Positions 1 through 14,397 of a stretch of 64,000 nt of DNA are shown in pieces. The stretch is from Lucinisca nassula (lineage: Eukaryota; Mollusca; Bivalvia; Lucinida; Lucinidae): NCBI GenBank assembly GCA_963580285.1, contig OY757016.1, positions 44,841,124 to 44,905,123 on the forward strand. The letters are read 5' to 3'. Positions within the stretch are counted from its first letter, which is position 1. Each line of letters begins with the position of its first letter. Both the position numbers and the translations under genes were made by a program. Below the pieces are notes generated by a model, which worked only from the letters and a program-made list of their open reading frames with translations, had not been told where the DNA came from and did not search any database.

Positions 1-65
<65 letters not shown>

Positions 66-84
66 ATCTATCTATCTATCTATC
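1..84. repeat. (CTAT)n microsatellite
   Basis: A near-perfect CTAT tetranucleotide run with one interruption near 64. It directly abuts the SINE-like segment that follows. Read on the minus strand it sits where a SINE 3' tail would be, so it may be that element's tail rather than an independent microsatellite. Confidence 0.9.
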
Positions 85-392
85 ACATTTGACCATTACC
101 GCAGGTGTTTATTACATACACTCCAGGTTTTTGCAGGATGAAAGCCTACACAGTAATCATGTAATTACGGTAGGGATCTTTAACCTGCACAGGGGATGGT
201 TCTCCCTGCACAGGGGGCCTCCAGTTAACATCCCGATCCGAAGGATGGTGCATTTTATGACATTCATCCCTGCAAATGATGCCAATGGAGCGTGTTCGGA
301 CATCAAAATTTTATCGCCACTGCTGGGGATCGAACCCGGGACCTCTAACATCAGAGGCAAGTGCACTAACCACTGAGCTATCACGCTCCACA
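85..392 (-). mobile_element. tRNA-derived SINE, minus strand
   Basis: On the minus strand from about 390 there is an A-box-like stretch (TAGCTCAGTGGTTAGTGCAC), then an anticodon-like region and a B-box-like GGTTCGATCCCC near 325-336. These are the internal Pol III promoter boxes of tRNA-derived SINEs. The acceptor arm does not pair, so this is not a functional tRNA gene. A roughly 230-bp unrelated body follows and ends at the tetranucleotide run. Confidence 0.7.
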
Positions 393-399
393 TGATCAC

Positions 400-800
400 G
401 CTCTGAAGAAGCCATCTGATAGGATCTACACTGTGTTACAGACCTGGAAGTTTTCGTACAGATATGTTATGCAGAAGTGCTTTAACCATTATCCAACTGA
501 TCAAGTCAATCCCTACTTTGTCAAACAGTGTAGATCCAGATCAGATGGAGCCATCTGATCAGGATCTACACTGTGTTACCGATCTGGAAGTTTTCATACA
601 GATATGGTATGCAGAAGTGCTTTAACTTTTATCCAACTGATCATGACAACCCCTACTATTGATAACAGTGTAGATCCAGATCAGATGGCTTCTCTGATCA
701 GGATCTACACTGTTTGACATTCAGTTTGTGAGTTTGTAGGAATAAATTACATCAAGTAATCTGATTGGTTCTGACAGTCAGAAATGGGTGTGGCTAAATT
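400..800 (-). repeat. Duplicated hairpin repeat and piggyBac-like MITE fragment
   Basis: Two tandem segments of about 135 bp (roughly 405-540 and 541-680) each carry half-hairpins of the AACAGTGTAGATCC family, followed by a third hairpin to about 716. The rest to about 800 is a reversed copy of the flank of the TTAA-flanked MITE seen complete at 40,481 and 50,563. It appears to be a truncated, internally duplicated copy. Confidence 0.6.
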
Positions 801-1589
801 AATTACTGTAAAACACTTATATTTGGCGATCATTTTTTTTTTATTTTGGTGCTATATGCAGTCAAGAAAAAATCTGCCTAAATTAAAAACTGCGAATAAA
901 GATTAAAGGGCGCAAGAGAAGAATAACAAACTGGCAGAAATTGCCAGTATGGTATGGGTCAATACAATGTCAGTCAGTCAAGGGCCTTTCTGGTGACAAA
1001 AGAAACAGTATATAAACTGCTTTAGAAGTCGAACATAGTGTAAGGGAGAAGGAATGTAGCGCAAAATTTATTTCATCCAGCCAGAGTAAAAGATATTTTA
1101 TCAACTAGTAAGAAAAAGTTGGTCACTCAGGAAAAGCCACAATCAAAGAACGCAGGGATTGAAATGTCATTTCATCTCAATGTTGGGTTGAAGCCTTACA
1201 AAATTGGAAGCAGTGTCTCCAAAATGACCCTAAATGGTGTTGACAGGGATATAAAACCTAAACTCAAACAAAATATTAGGGAACAAATAAGGGTCATCTG
1301 TACTTCAAGGAGAGGCTGCTCTTGCGAATAATGTGTGCAGTGTTAGAAGCAAAAATGTTTTAGGAATTATATAGCTTGGCTTTTGCCCGTGATCAGTGGG
1401 GCAGGAGAAGTGTGTGCTTTTTTCTGCAGAAAGTTCAGGGTCTGTTGCAGGCAGATGTACAGATTGATCTGAGACTTTGTTGGTCATGTGCAACAAAGCA
1501 TATTTTGTCCTTTTACGTGATTGATATACTCCCCTTTCAAGTTCCATAGTGTACAAACTTCAGTGGCTCAAGTAATAAAATCTCAAAAT
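800..1589. other. Intergenic or intronic DNA, with SINE S1 tail at about 1,145-1,275
   Basis: No supported gene. Around 1,145-1,275 is a degenerate 3' part of the 300-bp S1 repeat (GTCATTTCATCTCAATG, then TGTTGACAGGGATATAAAAC). The remainder shows no recognisable feature. Confidence 0.5.
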
Positions 1590-1809
1590 TACCGTATTTA
1601 CCATATGTATTGGGACAGACAGGCCTGAGCGAACAGTGTAGCCCTAGATGAGATGCTGCAGAATGCGGCATCTCATCAGTGTCTACACTGTTTGCTACTC
1701 ATCCCGCTATTCTTAGACACAACTTCGGGTAGTAAATTGTTCTTGTTCAACTTTTAGAACAAGTATGGTAAGGAATTGAGGTGTCCAGATATCTAAGGTA
1801 AATATGGTA
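1590..1809. mobile_element. TA-flanked (Tc1/mariner-type) MITE
   Basis: TA dinucleotides flank inverted ends CCGTATTTACC at 1,592 and GGTAAATATGG ending at 1,807. The interior holds a hairpin of the AACAGTGTAG family (about 1,628-1,695). The same element with better-preserved ends lies at 29,422-29,634. TA duplication is the Tc1/mariner hallmark. No transposase is encoded. Confidence 0.75.
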
Positions 1810-2245
1810 CCTGGAGCTATGATTAACAGGCAGACAAGGGGTAATTGTAATCAGTAAGCGATTACAATGTATTCAATTACAAATTTTGAGTAATCGAAAT
1901 GTAATTTGTAATCATTGATTTTTATGATTACAAGTAATTGTAATTGTAATCGAATACAATTCAAAACAGCTTGTCATCGTGAATACTTCTACGAATACTT
2001 TATGATTACAATTACAGTTTAGAATTCAAATAGAAAAAAATAGAAGATGACACAATAAAAACTCTCTGGTAAAAATCTATGGAAAAATGTTATGACTAAT
2101 AAAAGCAAGATCAGAAATAATTTTGTTATATGCGCATTAATTGCATGGCAGTATAGTTGTTTGTGTTAATCAAACAATTCACCTTTGAGATCAAAGAAAA
2201 TTTTAGAGCCACACATGGATCAGCTAATATGGATTATCCTGTCAT

Positions 2246-5200
2246 CAAAACGACATTCAAATATTCTGTTTGAAGTGATTAAGGACACTCAGTATATGAC
2301 TGACCACTTAATGGTCAGGCCATTGCCTCTGGCACTGAGACATTCAAATATTCTGTTTGAAGTGATTAAGGACACTCAGTATATGACTGACCACTAAATG
2401 GTCAGGCCATGGCCTCTGGCACTGAGACATTCAAATATGCTGTTTGAAGTGATTAAGGATACTCAGTATATGACTGATCACTTAATGGTCAGGCCATGGC
2501 CTCTGGCACTGAGACATTCAAATATTCTGTTTGAAGTGATTAAGGATACTCAGTATATGACTGATCACTTAATGGTCAGGCCATGGCCTCTGGCACTGAG
2601 ACATTCAAATATGCTGTTTGAAGTGATTAAGGATACTCAGTATATGACTGACCACTTAATGGTCAAGCCATGGCCTCTGGCACTGAGACATTCAAATATT
2701 CTGTTTGAAGTGGTAAAACACACTCAGTATATGACTGATCACTAAATGGTCAGGCCATGGCCTCTGGCACTGAGACATTCAAACATGCTGTTTGAAGTGA
2801 TTAAGGATACTCAGTATATGACTGATCACTTAATGGTCAGGCCATGGCCTCTGGCACTGAGACATTCAAATATTCTGTTTGAAGTGATTAAGGATACTCA
2901 GTAAATGACTGATCACTTAATGGTCAGGCCATGGCCTCTGGCACTGAGACATTCAAATATTCTGTTTGAAGTGATTAAGGACACTCAGTATATGACTGAT
3001 CACTTAATGGTCAGGCCATGACCTCTGGCACTGAGACATTCAAATATTCTGTTTGAAGTGATTAAGGATACTCAGTATATGACTGATCACTTAATGGTCA
3101 GGCCATGACCTCTGGCACTGAGACATTCAAACATGCTGTTTGAAGTGATTAAGGATACTCAGTATATGACTGATCACTTAATGGTCAGGCCATGGCCTCT
3201 GGCACTGAGACATTCAAATATTATGTTTGAAGTGATTAAGGATACTCAGTATATGACTGATCACTTAATGGTCAGGCCATGGCCTCTGGCACTGAGACAT
3301 TCAAATATTCTGTTTGAAGTGATTAAACACACTCAGTATATGACTGACCACTAAATGGTCAGGCCATGGCCTCTGGCACTGAGACATTCAAATATGCTGT
3401 TTGAAGTGATTAAGGACACTCAGTATATGACTGACCACTTAATGGTCAGGCCATGGCCTCTGGCACTGAGACGTTCAAATATTCTGTTTGAAGTGATTAA
3501 GGATATTCAGTATATGACTGACCACTTAATGGTCAGGCCATGGCCTCTGGCACTGAGACATTCAAATATTCTGTTTGAAGTGATTAAGGACACTCAGTAT
3601 ATGACTGACCACTAAATGGTCAGGCCATGGTCTCTGGCACTGAGACATTCAAATATGCTGTTTGAAGTGATTAAGGACACTCAGTATATGACTGACCACT
3701 AAATGGTCAGGCCATGGCCTCTGGCACTGAGACATTCAAATATGCTATTTGAAGTGATTAAGGATACTCAGTATATGACTGATCACTTAATGGTCAGGCC
3801 ATGACCTCTGGAACTGAGACATTCAAATATTCTGTTTGAAGTGATTAAACACACTCAGTATATGACTGACCACTAAATGGTCAGGCCATGGCCTCTGGCA
3901 CTGAGACATTCAAATATGCTGTTTGAAGTGATTAAGGACACTCAGTATATGACTGACCACTTAATGGTCAGGCCATGGCCTCTGGCACTGAGACATTCAA
4001 ATATTCTGTTTGAAGTGATTAAGGATATTCAGTATATGACTGACCACTTAATGGTCAGGCCATGGCCTCTGGCACTGAGACATTCAAATATTCTGTTTGA
4101 AGTGATTAAGGACACTCAGTATATGACTGACCACTAAATGGTCAGGCCATGGTCTCTGGCACTGAGACATTCAAATATGCTGTTTGAAGTGATTAAGGAT
4201 ACTCAGTATATGCCTGATCACTTAATGGTCAGGCCATGACCTCTGGCACTGAGACATTCAAATATTCTGTTTGAAGTGATTAAACACACTCAGTATATGA
4301 CTGATCACTTAATGGTCAGGCCATGGCCTCTGGCACTGAGACATTCAAATATGCTGTTTGAAGTGATTAAGGATACTCAGTATATGACTGATCACTTAAT
4401 GGTCAGGCCATGACCTCTGGCACTGAGACATTCAAATATGCTGTTTGAAGTGATTAAGGACACTCAGTATATGACTGACCACTTAATGGTCAGGCCATGG
4501 CCTCTGGCACTGAGACATTCAAATATTCTGTTTGAAGTGATTAAGGATATTCAGTATATGACTGATCACTTAATGGTCAGGCCATGACCTCTGGCACTGA
4601 GACATTCAAATATTCTGTTTGAAGTGATTAAGGACACTCAGTATATGACTGATCACTTAATGGTCAGGCCATGGCCTCTGGCACTGAGACATTCAAATAT
4701 TCTGTTTGAAGTGATTAAGGACACTTGGTATATGACTGATCACTTAATGGTCAGGCCATGACCTCTGGCACTGAGACATTCAAATATTCTGTTTGAAGTG
4801 ATTAAGGATACTCAGTATATGACTGATCACTTAATGGTCAGGCCATGGCCTCTGGCACTGAGACATTCAAATATGCTGTTTGAAGTGATTAAGGACACTC
4901 AGTATATGACTGATCACTTAATGGTCAGGCCATGGCCTCTGGCACTGAGACATTCAAATATTCTGTTTGAAGTGATTAAGGACACTCAGTATATGACTGA
5001 TCACTTAATGGTCAGGCCATGGCCTCTGGCACTGAGACATTCAAATATGCTGTTTGAAGTGATTAAACACACTCAATATATGGCTGACCACTTGATGGTC
5101 AGGCCATGGCCTCTGGCACTGAGACATTCAAATATTCTGTTTGAAGTGATTAAGGACACTCAGTATATGACTGACCACTTAATGGTCAGGCCATGGCCTC

Positions 5201-8200
5201 TGGCACTGAGACATTCAAATATTCTGTTTGAAGTGATTAAGGACACTCAGTATATGACTGACCACTTAATGGTCAGGCCATGGCCTCTGGCACTGAGACA
5301 TTCAAATATGCTGTTTGAAGTGATTAAACACACTCAGTATATGACTGACCACTTAATGGTCAGGCCATGGCCTCTGGCACTGAGACATTCAAATATGCTG
5401 TTTGAAGTGATTAAGGACACTCAGTATATGACTGACCACTAAATGGTCAGGCCATGGCCTCTGGCACTGAGACATTCAAATATTATGTTTGAAGTGATTA
5501 AGGATACTCAGTATATGACTGATCACTTAATGGTCAGGCCATGGCCTCTGGCACTGAGACATTCAAATATTCTGTTTGAAGTGATTAAACACACTCAGTA
5601 TATGACTGACCACTAAATGGTCAGGCCATGGCCTCTGGCACTGAGACATTCAAATATGCTGTTTGAAGTGATTAAGGACACTCAGTATATGACTGATCAC
5701 TTAATGGTCAGGCCATGGCCTCTGGCACTGAGACATTCAAATATTCTGTTTGAAGTGATTAAGGATACTCAGTATATGACTGACCACTTAATGGTCAGGC
5801 CATGGCCTCTGGCACTGAGACATTCAAATATTCTGTTTGAAGTGATTAAGGACACTCAGTATATGACTGACCACTAAACGGTCAGGCCATGGCCTCTGGC
5901 ACTGAGACATTCAAATATGCTGTTTGAAGTGATTAAGGATTCTCAGTATATGACTGATCACTTAATGGTCAGGCCATGACCTCTGGCACTGAGACATTCA
6001 AATATTCTGTTTGAAGTGATTAAACACACTCAGTATATGACTGATCACTTAATGGTCAGGCCATGGCCTCTGGCACTGAGACATTCAAACATGCTGTTTG
6101 AAGTGATTAAGGGTACTCAGTATATGACTGATCACTTAATGGTCAGGCCATGACCTCTGGCACTGAGACATTCAAATATTCTGTTTGAAGTGATTAAGCA
6201 CACTCAGTATATGACTGATCACTTAATGGTCAGGCCATGGCCTCTGGCACTGAGACATTCAAATATGCTGTTTGAAGTGATTAAGGATACTCAGTATATG
6301 ACTGATCACTTAATGGTCAGGCCATGACCTCTGGCACTGAGACATTCAAATATGCTGTTTGAAGTGATTAAGGACACTCAGTATATGACTGACCACTTAA
6401 TGGTCAGGCCATGGCCTCTGGCACTGAGACATTCAAATATTCTGTTTGAAGTGATTAAGGACACTCAGTATATGACTGATCACTTAATGGTCAGGCCATG
6501 ACCTCTGGCACTGAGACATTCAAATATTCTGTTTGAAGTGATTAAGGACACTCAGTATATGACTGATCACTTAATAGTCAGGCCATGGCCTCTGGCACTG
6601 AGACATTCAAATATTCTGTTTGAAGTGATTAAGGACACTTGGTATATGACTGATCACTTAATGGTCAGGCCATGACCTCTGGCACTGAGACATTCAAATA
6701 TTCTGTTTGAAGTGATTAAGGACACTTGGTATATGACTGATCACTTAATGGTCAGGCCATGACCTCTGCCACTGAGACATTCAAATATTCTGTTTGAAGT
6801 GATTAAGGATACTCAGTATATGACTGATCACTTAATGGTCAGGCCATGGCCTCTGGCACTGAGACATTCAAATATGCTGTTTGAAGTGATTAAGGACACT
6901 CAGTATATAACTGATCACTTAATGGTCAGGCCATGGCCTCTGGCACTGAGACATTCAAATATTCTGTTTGAAGTGATTAAGGACACTCAGTATATGACTG
7001 ATCACTTAATGGTCAGGCCATGGCCTCTGGCACTGAGACATTCAAATATGCTGTTTGAAGTGATTAAACAAACTCAATATATGGCTGACCACTTGATGGT
7101 CAGGCCATGGCCTCTGGCACTGAGACATTCAAATATTCTGTTTGAAGTGATTAAGGACACTCAGTATATGACTGACCACTTAATGGTCAGGCCATGGCCT
7201 CTGGCAATGAGACATTCAAATATTCTGTTTGAAGTGATTAAGGACACTCAGTATATGACTGACCACTTAATGGTCAGGCCATGGCCTCTGGCACTGAGAC
7301 ATTCAAATATGCTGTTTGAAGTGATTAAACACACTCAGTATATGACTGATCACTTAATGGTCAGGCCATGGCCTCTGGCACTGAGACATTCAAATATTCT
7401 GTTTGAAGTGATTAAGGATACTCCGTATATGACTGACCACTTAATGGTCAGGCCATGGCCTCTGGCACTGAGACATTCAAATATGCTGTTTGAAGTGATT
7501 AAGGATACTCAGTATATGACTGATCACTTAATGGTCAGGCCATGACCTCTGGCACTGAGACATTCAAATATGCTGTTTGAAGTGATTAAGGACACTCAGT
7601 ATATGACTTACCACTTAATGGTCAGGCCATGGCCTCTGGCACTGAGACATTCAAATATTCTGTTTGAAGTGATTAAGGACACTCAGTATATGACTGATCA
7701 CTTAATGGTCAGGCCATGACCTCTGGCACTGAGACATTCAAATATTCTGCTTGAAGTTATTAAGGACACTCAGTATATGACTGATCACTTAATGGTCAGG
7801 CCATGGCCTCTGGCACTGAGACATTCAAATATTCTGTTTGAAGTGATTAAGGACACTTGGTATATGACTGATCACTTAATGGTCAGGCCATGACCTCTGG
7901 CACTGAGACATTCAAATATGCTGTTTGAAGTGATTTAGGACACTTTGTATATGACTGATCACTTAATGGTCAGGCCATGACCTCTGGCACTGAGACATTC
8001 AAATATTCTGTTTGAAGTGATTAAGGATACTCAGTATATGACTGATCACTTAATGGTCAGGCCATGGCCTCTGGCACTGAGACATTCAAATATGCTGTTT
8101 GAAGTGATTAAGGACACTCAGTATATGACTGATCACTTAATGGTCAGGCCATGACCTCTTGCACTGAGACATTCAAATATTCTGTTTGAAGTGATTAAGG

Positions 8201-11200
8201 ACACTCAGTATATGACTGATCACTTAATGGTCAGGCCATGACCTCTGGCACTGAGACATTCAAATATTCTGTTTGAAGTGATTAAGGACACTCAGTATAT
8301 GACTGACCACTAAATGGTCAGGCCATGGCCTCTGGCACTGAGACATTCAAATATGCTGTTTGAAGTGATTAAACACACTCAGTATATGACTGATCACTTA
8401 ATGGTCAGGCCATGGCCTCTGGCACTGAGACATTCAAATATTCTGTTTGAAGTGATTAAGGATACTCAGTATATGACTGACCACTTAATGGTCAGGCCAT
8501 GGCCTCTGGCACTGAGACATTCAAATATGCTGTTTGAAGTGATTAAGGATACTCAGTATACGACTGATCACTTAATGGTCAGGCCATGACCTCTGGCACT
8601 GAGACATTCAAATATTCTTTTCGAAGTGATTAAGGACACTCAGTATATGACTGACCACTTAATGGTCAGGCCATGACCTCTGGCACTGAGACATTCAAAT
8701 ATGCTGTTTGAAGTGATTAAACACACACAGTATATGACTGACCACTAAATGGTCAGGCCATGGCCTCTGGCACTGAGACATTCAAATATTATGTTTGAAG
8801 TGATTAAGGGTACTCGGTATATGACTGATCACTTAATGGTCAGGCCATGGCCTCTGGCACTTAGACATTCAAATATTCTGTTTGAAGTGATTAAACACAC
8901 TCAGTATATGACTGACCACTAAATGGTCAGGCCATGGCCTCTGGCACTGAGACATTCAAATATGCTGTTTGAAGTGATTAAGGACACTCAGTATATGACT
9001 GACCACTTAATGGTCAGGCCATGGCCTCTGGCACTGAGACATTCAAATATTCTGTTTGAAGTGATTAAGGATACTCAGTATATGACTGACCACTTAATGG
9101 TCAGGCCATGGCCTCTGGCACTGAGACATTCAAATATTCTGTTTGAAGTGATTAAGGACACTCAGTATATGACTGACCACTAAATGGTCAGGCCATGGCC
9201 TCTGGCACTGAGACATTCAAATATGCTATTTGAAGTGATTAAGGATACTCAGTATATGACTGATCACTTAATGGTCAGGCCATGACCTCTGGAACTGAGA
9301 CATTCAAATATTCTGTTTGAAGTGATTAAACACACTCAGTATATGACTGATCACTTAATGGTCAGGCCATGGCCTCTGGCACTGAGACATTCAAATATGC
9401 TGTTTGAAGTGATTAAGGATACTCAGTATATGACTGATCACTTAATGGTCAGGCCATGACCTCTGGCACTGAGACATTCAAATATGCTGTTTGAAGTGAT
9501 TAAGGACACTCAGTATGTGACTGACCACTTAATGGTCAGGCCATGGCCTCTGGCACTGAGACATTCAAATATTCTGTTTAAAGTGATTAAGGACACTCAG
9601 TATATGACTGATCACTTAATGGTTAGGCCATGACCTCTGGCACTGAGACATTCAAATATTCTGTTTGAAGTGATTAAGGACACTCAGTATATGACTGATC
9701 ACTTAATGGACAGGCCATGGCCTCTGGCACTGAGACATTCAAATATTCTGTTTGAAGTGATTAAGGACACTTGGTATATTACTGATCACTTAATGGTCAG
9801 GCCATGACCTCTGGCACTGAGACATTCAAATATGCTGTTTGAAGTGATTAAGACACTTGGTATATGACTGATCACTTAATGGTCAGGCCATGACCTCTGG
9901 CACTGAGACATTCAAATATTCTGTTTGAAGTGATTAAGGATACTCAGTATATGACTGATCACTTAATGGTCAGGCCATGGCCTCTGGCACTGAGACATTC
10001 AAATATGCTGTTTGAAGTGATTAAGGACACTCAGTATATGACTGATCACTTAATGGTCAGGCCATGACCTCTGGCACTGAGACATTCAAATATTCTGTTT
10101 GAAGTGATTAAGGACACTCAGTATATGACTGACCACTAAATGGTCAGGCCATGGCCTCTGGCACTGAGACATTCAAATATGCTGTTTGAAGTGATTAAAC
10201 ACACTCAGTATATGACTGATCACTTAATGGTCAGGCCATGGCCTCTGGCACTGAGACATTCAAATATTCTGTTTGAAGTGATTAAGGATACTCAGTATAT
10301 GACTGACCACTTAATGGTCAGGCCATGGCCTCTGGCACTGAGACATTCAAATATGCTGTTTGAAGTGATTAAGGATACTCAGTATACGACTGATCACTTA
10401 ATGGTCAGGCCATGACCTCTGGCACTGAGACATTCAAATATTCTGTTTGAAGTGATTAAGGACACTCAGTATATGACTGACCACTTAATGGTCAGGCCAT
10501 GACCTCTGGCACTGAGACATTCAAATATGCTGTTTGAAGTGATTAAACACACTTAGTATATGACTGACCACTAAATGGTCAGGCCATGGCCTCTGGCACT
10601 GAGACATTCAAATATTATGTTTGAAGTGATTAAGGGTACTCGGTATATGACTGATCACTTAATGGTCAGGCCATGGCCTCTGGCACTGAGACATTCAAAT
10701 ATTCTGTTTGAAGTGATTAAACACACTCAGTATATGACTGACCACTAAATGGTCAGGCCATGGCCTCTGGCACTGAGACATTCAAATATGCTGTTTGAAG
10801 TGATTAAGGACACTCAGTATATGACTGACCACTTAATGGTCAGGCCATGGCCTCTGGCACTGAGACATTCAAATATTCTGTTTGAAGTGATTAAGGATAC
10901 TCAGTATATGACTGACCACTTAATGGTCAGGCCATGGCCTCTGGCACTGAGACATTCAAATATTCTGTTTGAAGTGATTAAGGACACTCAGTATATGACT
11001 GACCACTAAATGGTCAGGCCATGGCCTCTGGCACTGAGACATTCAAATATGCTATTTGAAGTGATTAAGGATACTCAGTATATGACTGATCACTTAATGG
11101 TCAGGCCATGACCTCTGGAACTGAGACATTCAAATATTCTGTTTGAAGTGATTAAACACACTCAGTATATGACTGATCACTTAATGGTCAGGCCATGGCC

Positions 11201-14200
11201 TCTGGCACTGAGACATTCAAATATGCTGTTTGAAGTGATTAAGGATACTCAGTATATGACTGATCACTTAATGGTCAGGCCATGACCTCTGGCACTGAGA
11301 CATTCAAATATGCTGTTTGAAGTGATTAAGGACACTCAGTATGTGACTGACCACTTAATGGTCAGGCCATGGCCTCTGGCACTGAGACATTCAAATATTC
11401 TGTTTAAAGTGATTAAGGACACTCAGTATATGACTGATCACTTAATGGTTAGGCCATGACCTCTGGCACTGAGACATTCAAATATTCTGTTTGAAGTGAT
11501 TAAGGACACTCAGTATATGACTGATCACTTAATGGACAGGCCATGGCCTCTGGCACTGAGACATTCAAATATTCTGTTTGAAGTGATTAAGGACACTTGG
11601 TATATTACTGATCACTTAATGGTCAGGCCATGACCTCTGGCACTGAGACATTCAAATATGCTGTTTGAAGTGATTAAGGACACTTGGTATATGACTGATC
11701 ACTTAATGGTCAGGCCATGACCTCTGGCACTGAGACATTCAAATATTCTGTTTGAAGTGATTAAGGATACTCAGTATATGACTGATCACTTAATGGTCAG
11801 GCCATGGCCTCTGGCATTGAGACATTCAAATATGCTGTTTGAACTGATTAAGGACACTCAGTATATGACTGATCACTTAATGGTCAGGCCATGGCCTCTG
11901 GCACTGAGACATTCAAATATTCTGTTTGAAGTGATTAAGGACACTCAGTATATGACTGATCACTTAATGGTCAGGCCATGGCCTCTGGCACTGAGACATT
12001 CAAATATGCTGTTTGAAGTGATTAAACACACTCAGTATATGACTGATCACTTAATGGTCAGGCCATGGCCTCTGGCACTGAGACATTCAAATATTCTGTT
12101 TGAAGTGATTAAGGATACTCAGTATATGACTGACCACTTAATGGTCAGGCCATGGCCTCTGGCACTGAGACATTCAAATATTCTGTTTGAAGTGATTAAG
12201 GATACTCAGTATATGACTGACCACTTAATGGTCAGGCCATGGCCTCTGGCACTGAGACATTCAAATATGCTGTTTGAAGTGATTAAGGATACTCAGTATA
12301 CGACTGATCACTTAATGGTCAGGCCATGACCTCTGGCACTGAGACATTCAAATATTCTGTTTGAAGTGATTAAGGACACTCAGTATATGACTGACCACTT
12401 AATGGTCAGGCCATGACCTCTGGCACTGAGACATTCAAATATGCTGTTTGAAGTGATTAAACACACTTAGTATATGACTGACCACTAAATGGTCAGGCCA
12501 TGGCCTCTGGCACTGAGACATTCAAATATTATGTTTGAAGTGATTAAGGGTACTCGGTATATGACTGATCACTTAATGGTCAGGCCATGGCCTCTGGCAC
12601 TGAGACATTCAAATATTCTGTTTGAAGTGATTAAACACACTCAGTATATGACTGACCACTAAATGGTCAGGCCATGGCCTCTGGCACTGAGACATTCAAA
12701 TATGCTGTTTGAAGTGATTAAGGACACTCAGTATATGACTGACCACTTAATGGTCAGGCCATGGCCTCTGGCACTGAGACATTCAAATATTCTGTTTGAA
12801 GTGATTAAGGATACTCAGTATATGACTGACCACTTAATGGTCAGGCCATGGCCTCTGGCACTGAGACATTCAAATATTCTGTTTGAAGTGATTAAGGACA
12901 CTCAGTATATGACTGACCACTAAATGGTCAGGCCATGGCCTCTGGCACTGAGACATTCAAATATGCTATTTGAAGTGATTAAGGATACTCAGTATATGAC
13001 TGATCACTTAATGGTCAGGCCATGACCTCTGGAACTGAGACATTCAAATATTCTGTTTGAAGTGATTAAACACACTCAGTATATGACTGATCACTTAATG
13101 GTCAGGCCATGGCCTCTGGCACTGAGACATTCAAATATGCTGTTTGAAGTGATTAAGGATACTCAGTATATGACTGATCACTTAATGGTCAGGCCATGAC
13201 CTCTGGCACTGAGACATTCAAATATGCTGTTTGAAGTGATTAAGGACACTCAGTATGTGACTGACCACTTAATGGTCAGGCCATGGCCTCTGGCACTGAG
13301 ACATTCAAATATTCTGTTTAAAGTGATTAAGGACACTCAGTATATGACTGATCACTTAATGGTTAGGCCATGACCTCTGGCACTGAGACATTCAAATATT
13401 CTGTTTGAAGTGATTAAGGACACTCAGTATATGACTGATCACTTAATGGACAGGCCATGGCCTCTGGCACTGAGACATTCAAATATTCTGTTTGAAGTGA
13501 TTAAGGACACTTGGTATATTACTGATCACTTAATGGTCAGGCCATGACCTCTGGCACTGAGACATTCAAATATGCTGTTTGAAGTGATTAAGGACACTTG
13601 GTATATGACTGATCACTTAATGGTCAGGCCATGACCTCTGGCACTGAGACATTCAAATATTCTGTTTGAAGTGATTAAGGATACTCAGTATATGACTGAT
13701 CACTTAATGGTCAGGCCATGGCCTCTGGCATTGAGACATTCAAATATGCTGTTTGAACTGATTAAGGACACTCAGTATATGACTGATCACTTAATGGTCA
13801 GGCCATGGCCTCTGGCACTGAGACATTCAAATATTCTGTTTGAAGTGATTAAGGACACTCAGTATATGACTGATCACTTAATGGTCAGGCCATGGCCTCT
13901 GGCACTGAGACATTCAAATATGCTGTTTGAAGTGATTAAACACACTCAGTATATGACTGATCACTTAATGGTCAGGCCATGGCCTCTGGCACTGAGACAT
14001 TCAAATATTCTGTTTGAAGTGATTAAGGATACTCAGTATATGACTGACCACTTAATGGTCAGGCCATGGCCTCTGGCACTGAGACATTCAAATATGCTGT
14101 TTGAAGTGATTAAGGATACTCAGTATATGACTGATCACTTAATGGTCAGGCCATGACCTCTGGCACTGAGACATTCAAATATTCTGTTTGAAGTGATTAA

Positions 14201-14397
14201 GGACACTCAGTATATGACTGACCACTTAATGGTCAGGCCATGACCTCTGGCACTGAGACATTCAAATATTCTGTTTGAAGTGATTAAGGATACTCAGTAC
14301 TTAATGGTCATGTACTCAGTACTTAATGATTAAGGATACTCCCCACTTAATGGTCATGCCATGGCCTCTGGCACTGAGACATTAAAATATTCTGTTT
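2246..14397. repeat. 87-bp satellite array, about 139 copies
   Basis: The unit is anchored by ATGGTCAGGCCATGGCC. Anchors stay in exact 87-bp register from 2,311 to 14,229 except for one 1-bp deletion near 9,852. Copies differ mainly at a few diagnostic sites: GAC/GAT, AAGGACAC/AAGGATAC/AAACACAC, ATTCTG/ATGCTG, CATGGCC/CATGACC and CACTTAATG/CACTAAATG. The last unit (14,284-14,397) is scrambled. Each unit contains adjacent dyads: TCAGTATATGACTGA, CTGACCACTTAATGGTCAG and GGCCATGGCC. Because 87 is 29 codons the array yields open frames, but in-frame TAA and TGA recur, so it is not a coding repeat. Confidence 0.97.
8401..14156. repeat. Higher-order repeats of the 87-bp satellite
   Basis: Diagnostic variants recur at fixed spacing. 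The rare TATACGACTGA variant occurs at about 8,560, 10,386 and 12,300. The TAAGGGTACTCGG unit occurs at about 8,806, 10,633 and 12,547. Spacing is 1,826 bp (21 units minus the 1-bp deletion) and then 1,914 bp (22 units). The long unit blocks at 11,757 and 13,671 are also 1,914 bp apart. Earlier, the blocks starting at 4,798 and 6,799 are 2,001 bp apart (23 units). This points to recent amplification of roughly 2-kb blocks. Confidence 0.85.

Noticed and set aside
318..390. Functional tRNA gene on the minus strand
   Set aside because: A and B boxes are present but the acceptor stem does not pair; the body and tail are those of a SINE.
2185..14156. Long open frames repeating a 29-residue peptide
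   Set aside because: The frame exists only because 87 is a multiple of three. TAA (after the His codon) and TGA (after the Pro codon) recur throughout, there is no start context or splice pattern, and changes do not favour synonymous sites.
2311..14315. CRISPR-like array
   Set aside because: There are no unique spacers between repeats; the whole 87-bp unit repeats, in a eukaryotic context.
2246..14397. Centromere
   Set aside because: No CENP-B box is visible, the array is only 12 kb, and it is bounded by transposon-like ends beside a gene.
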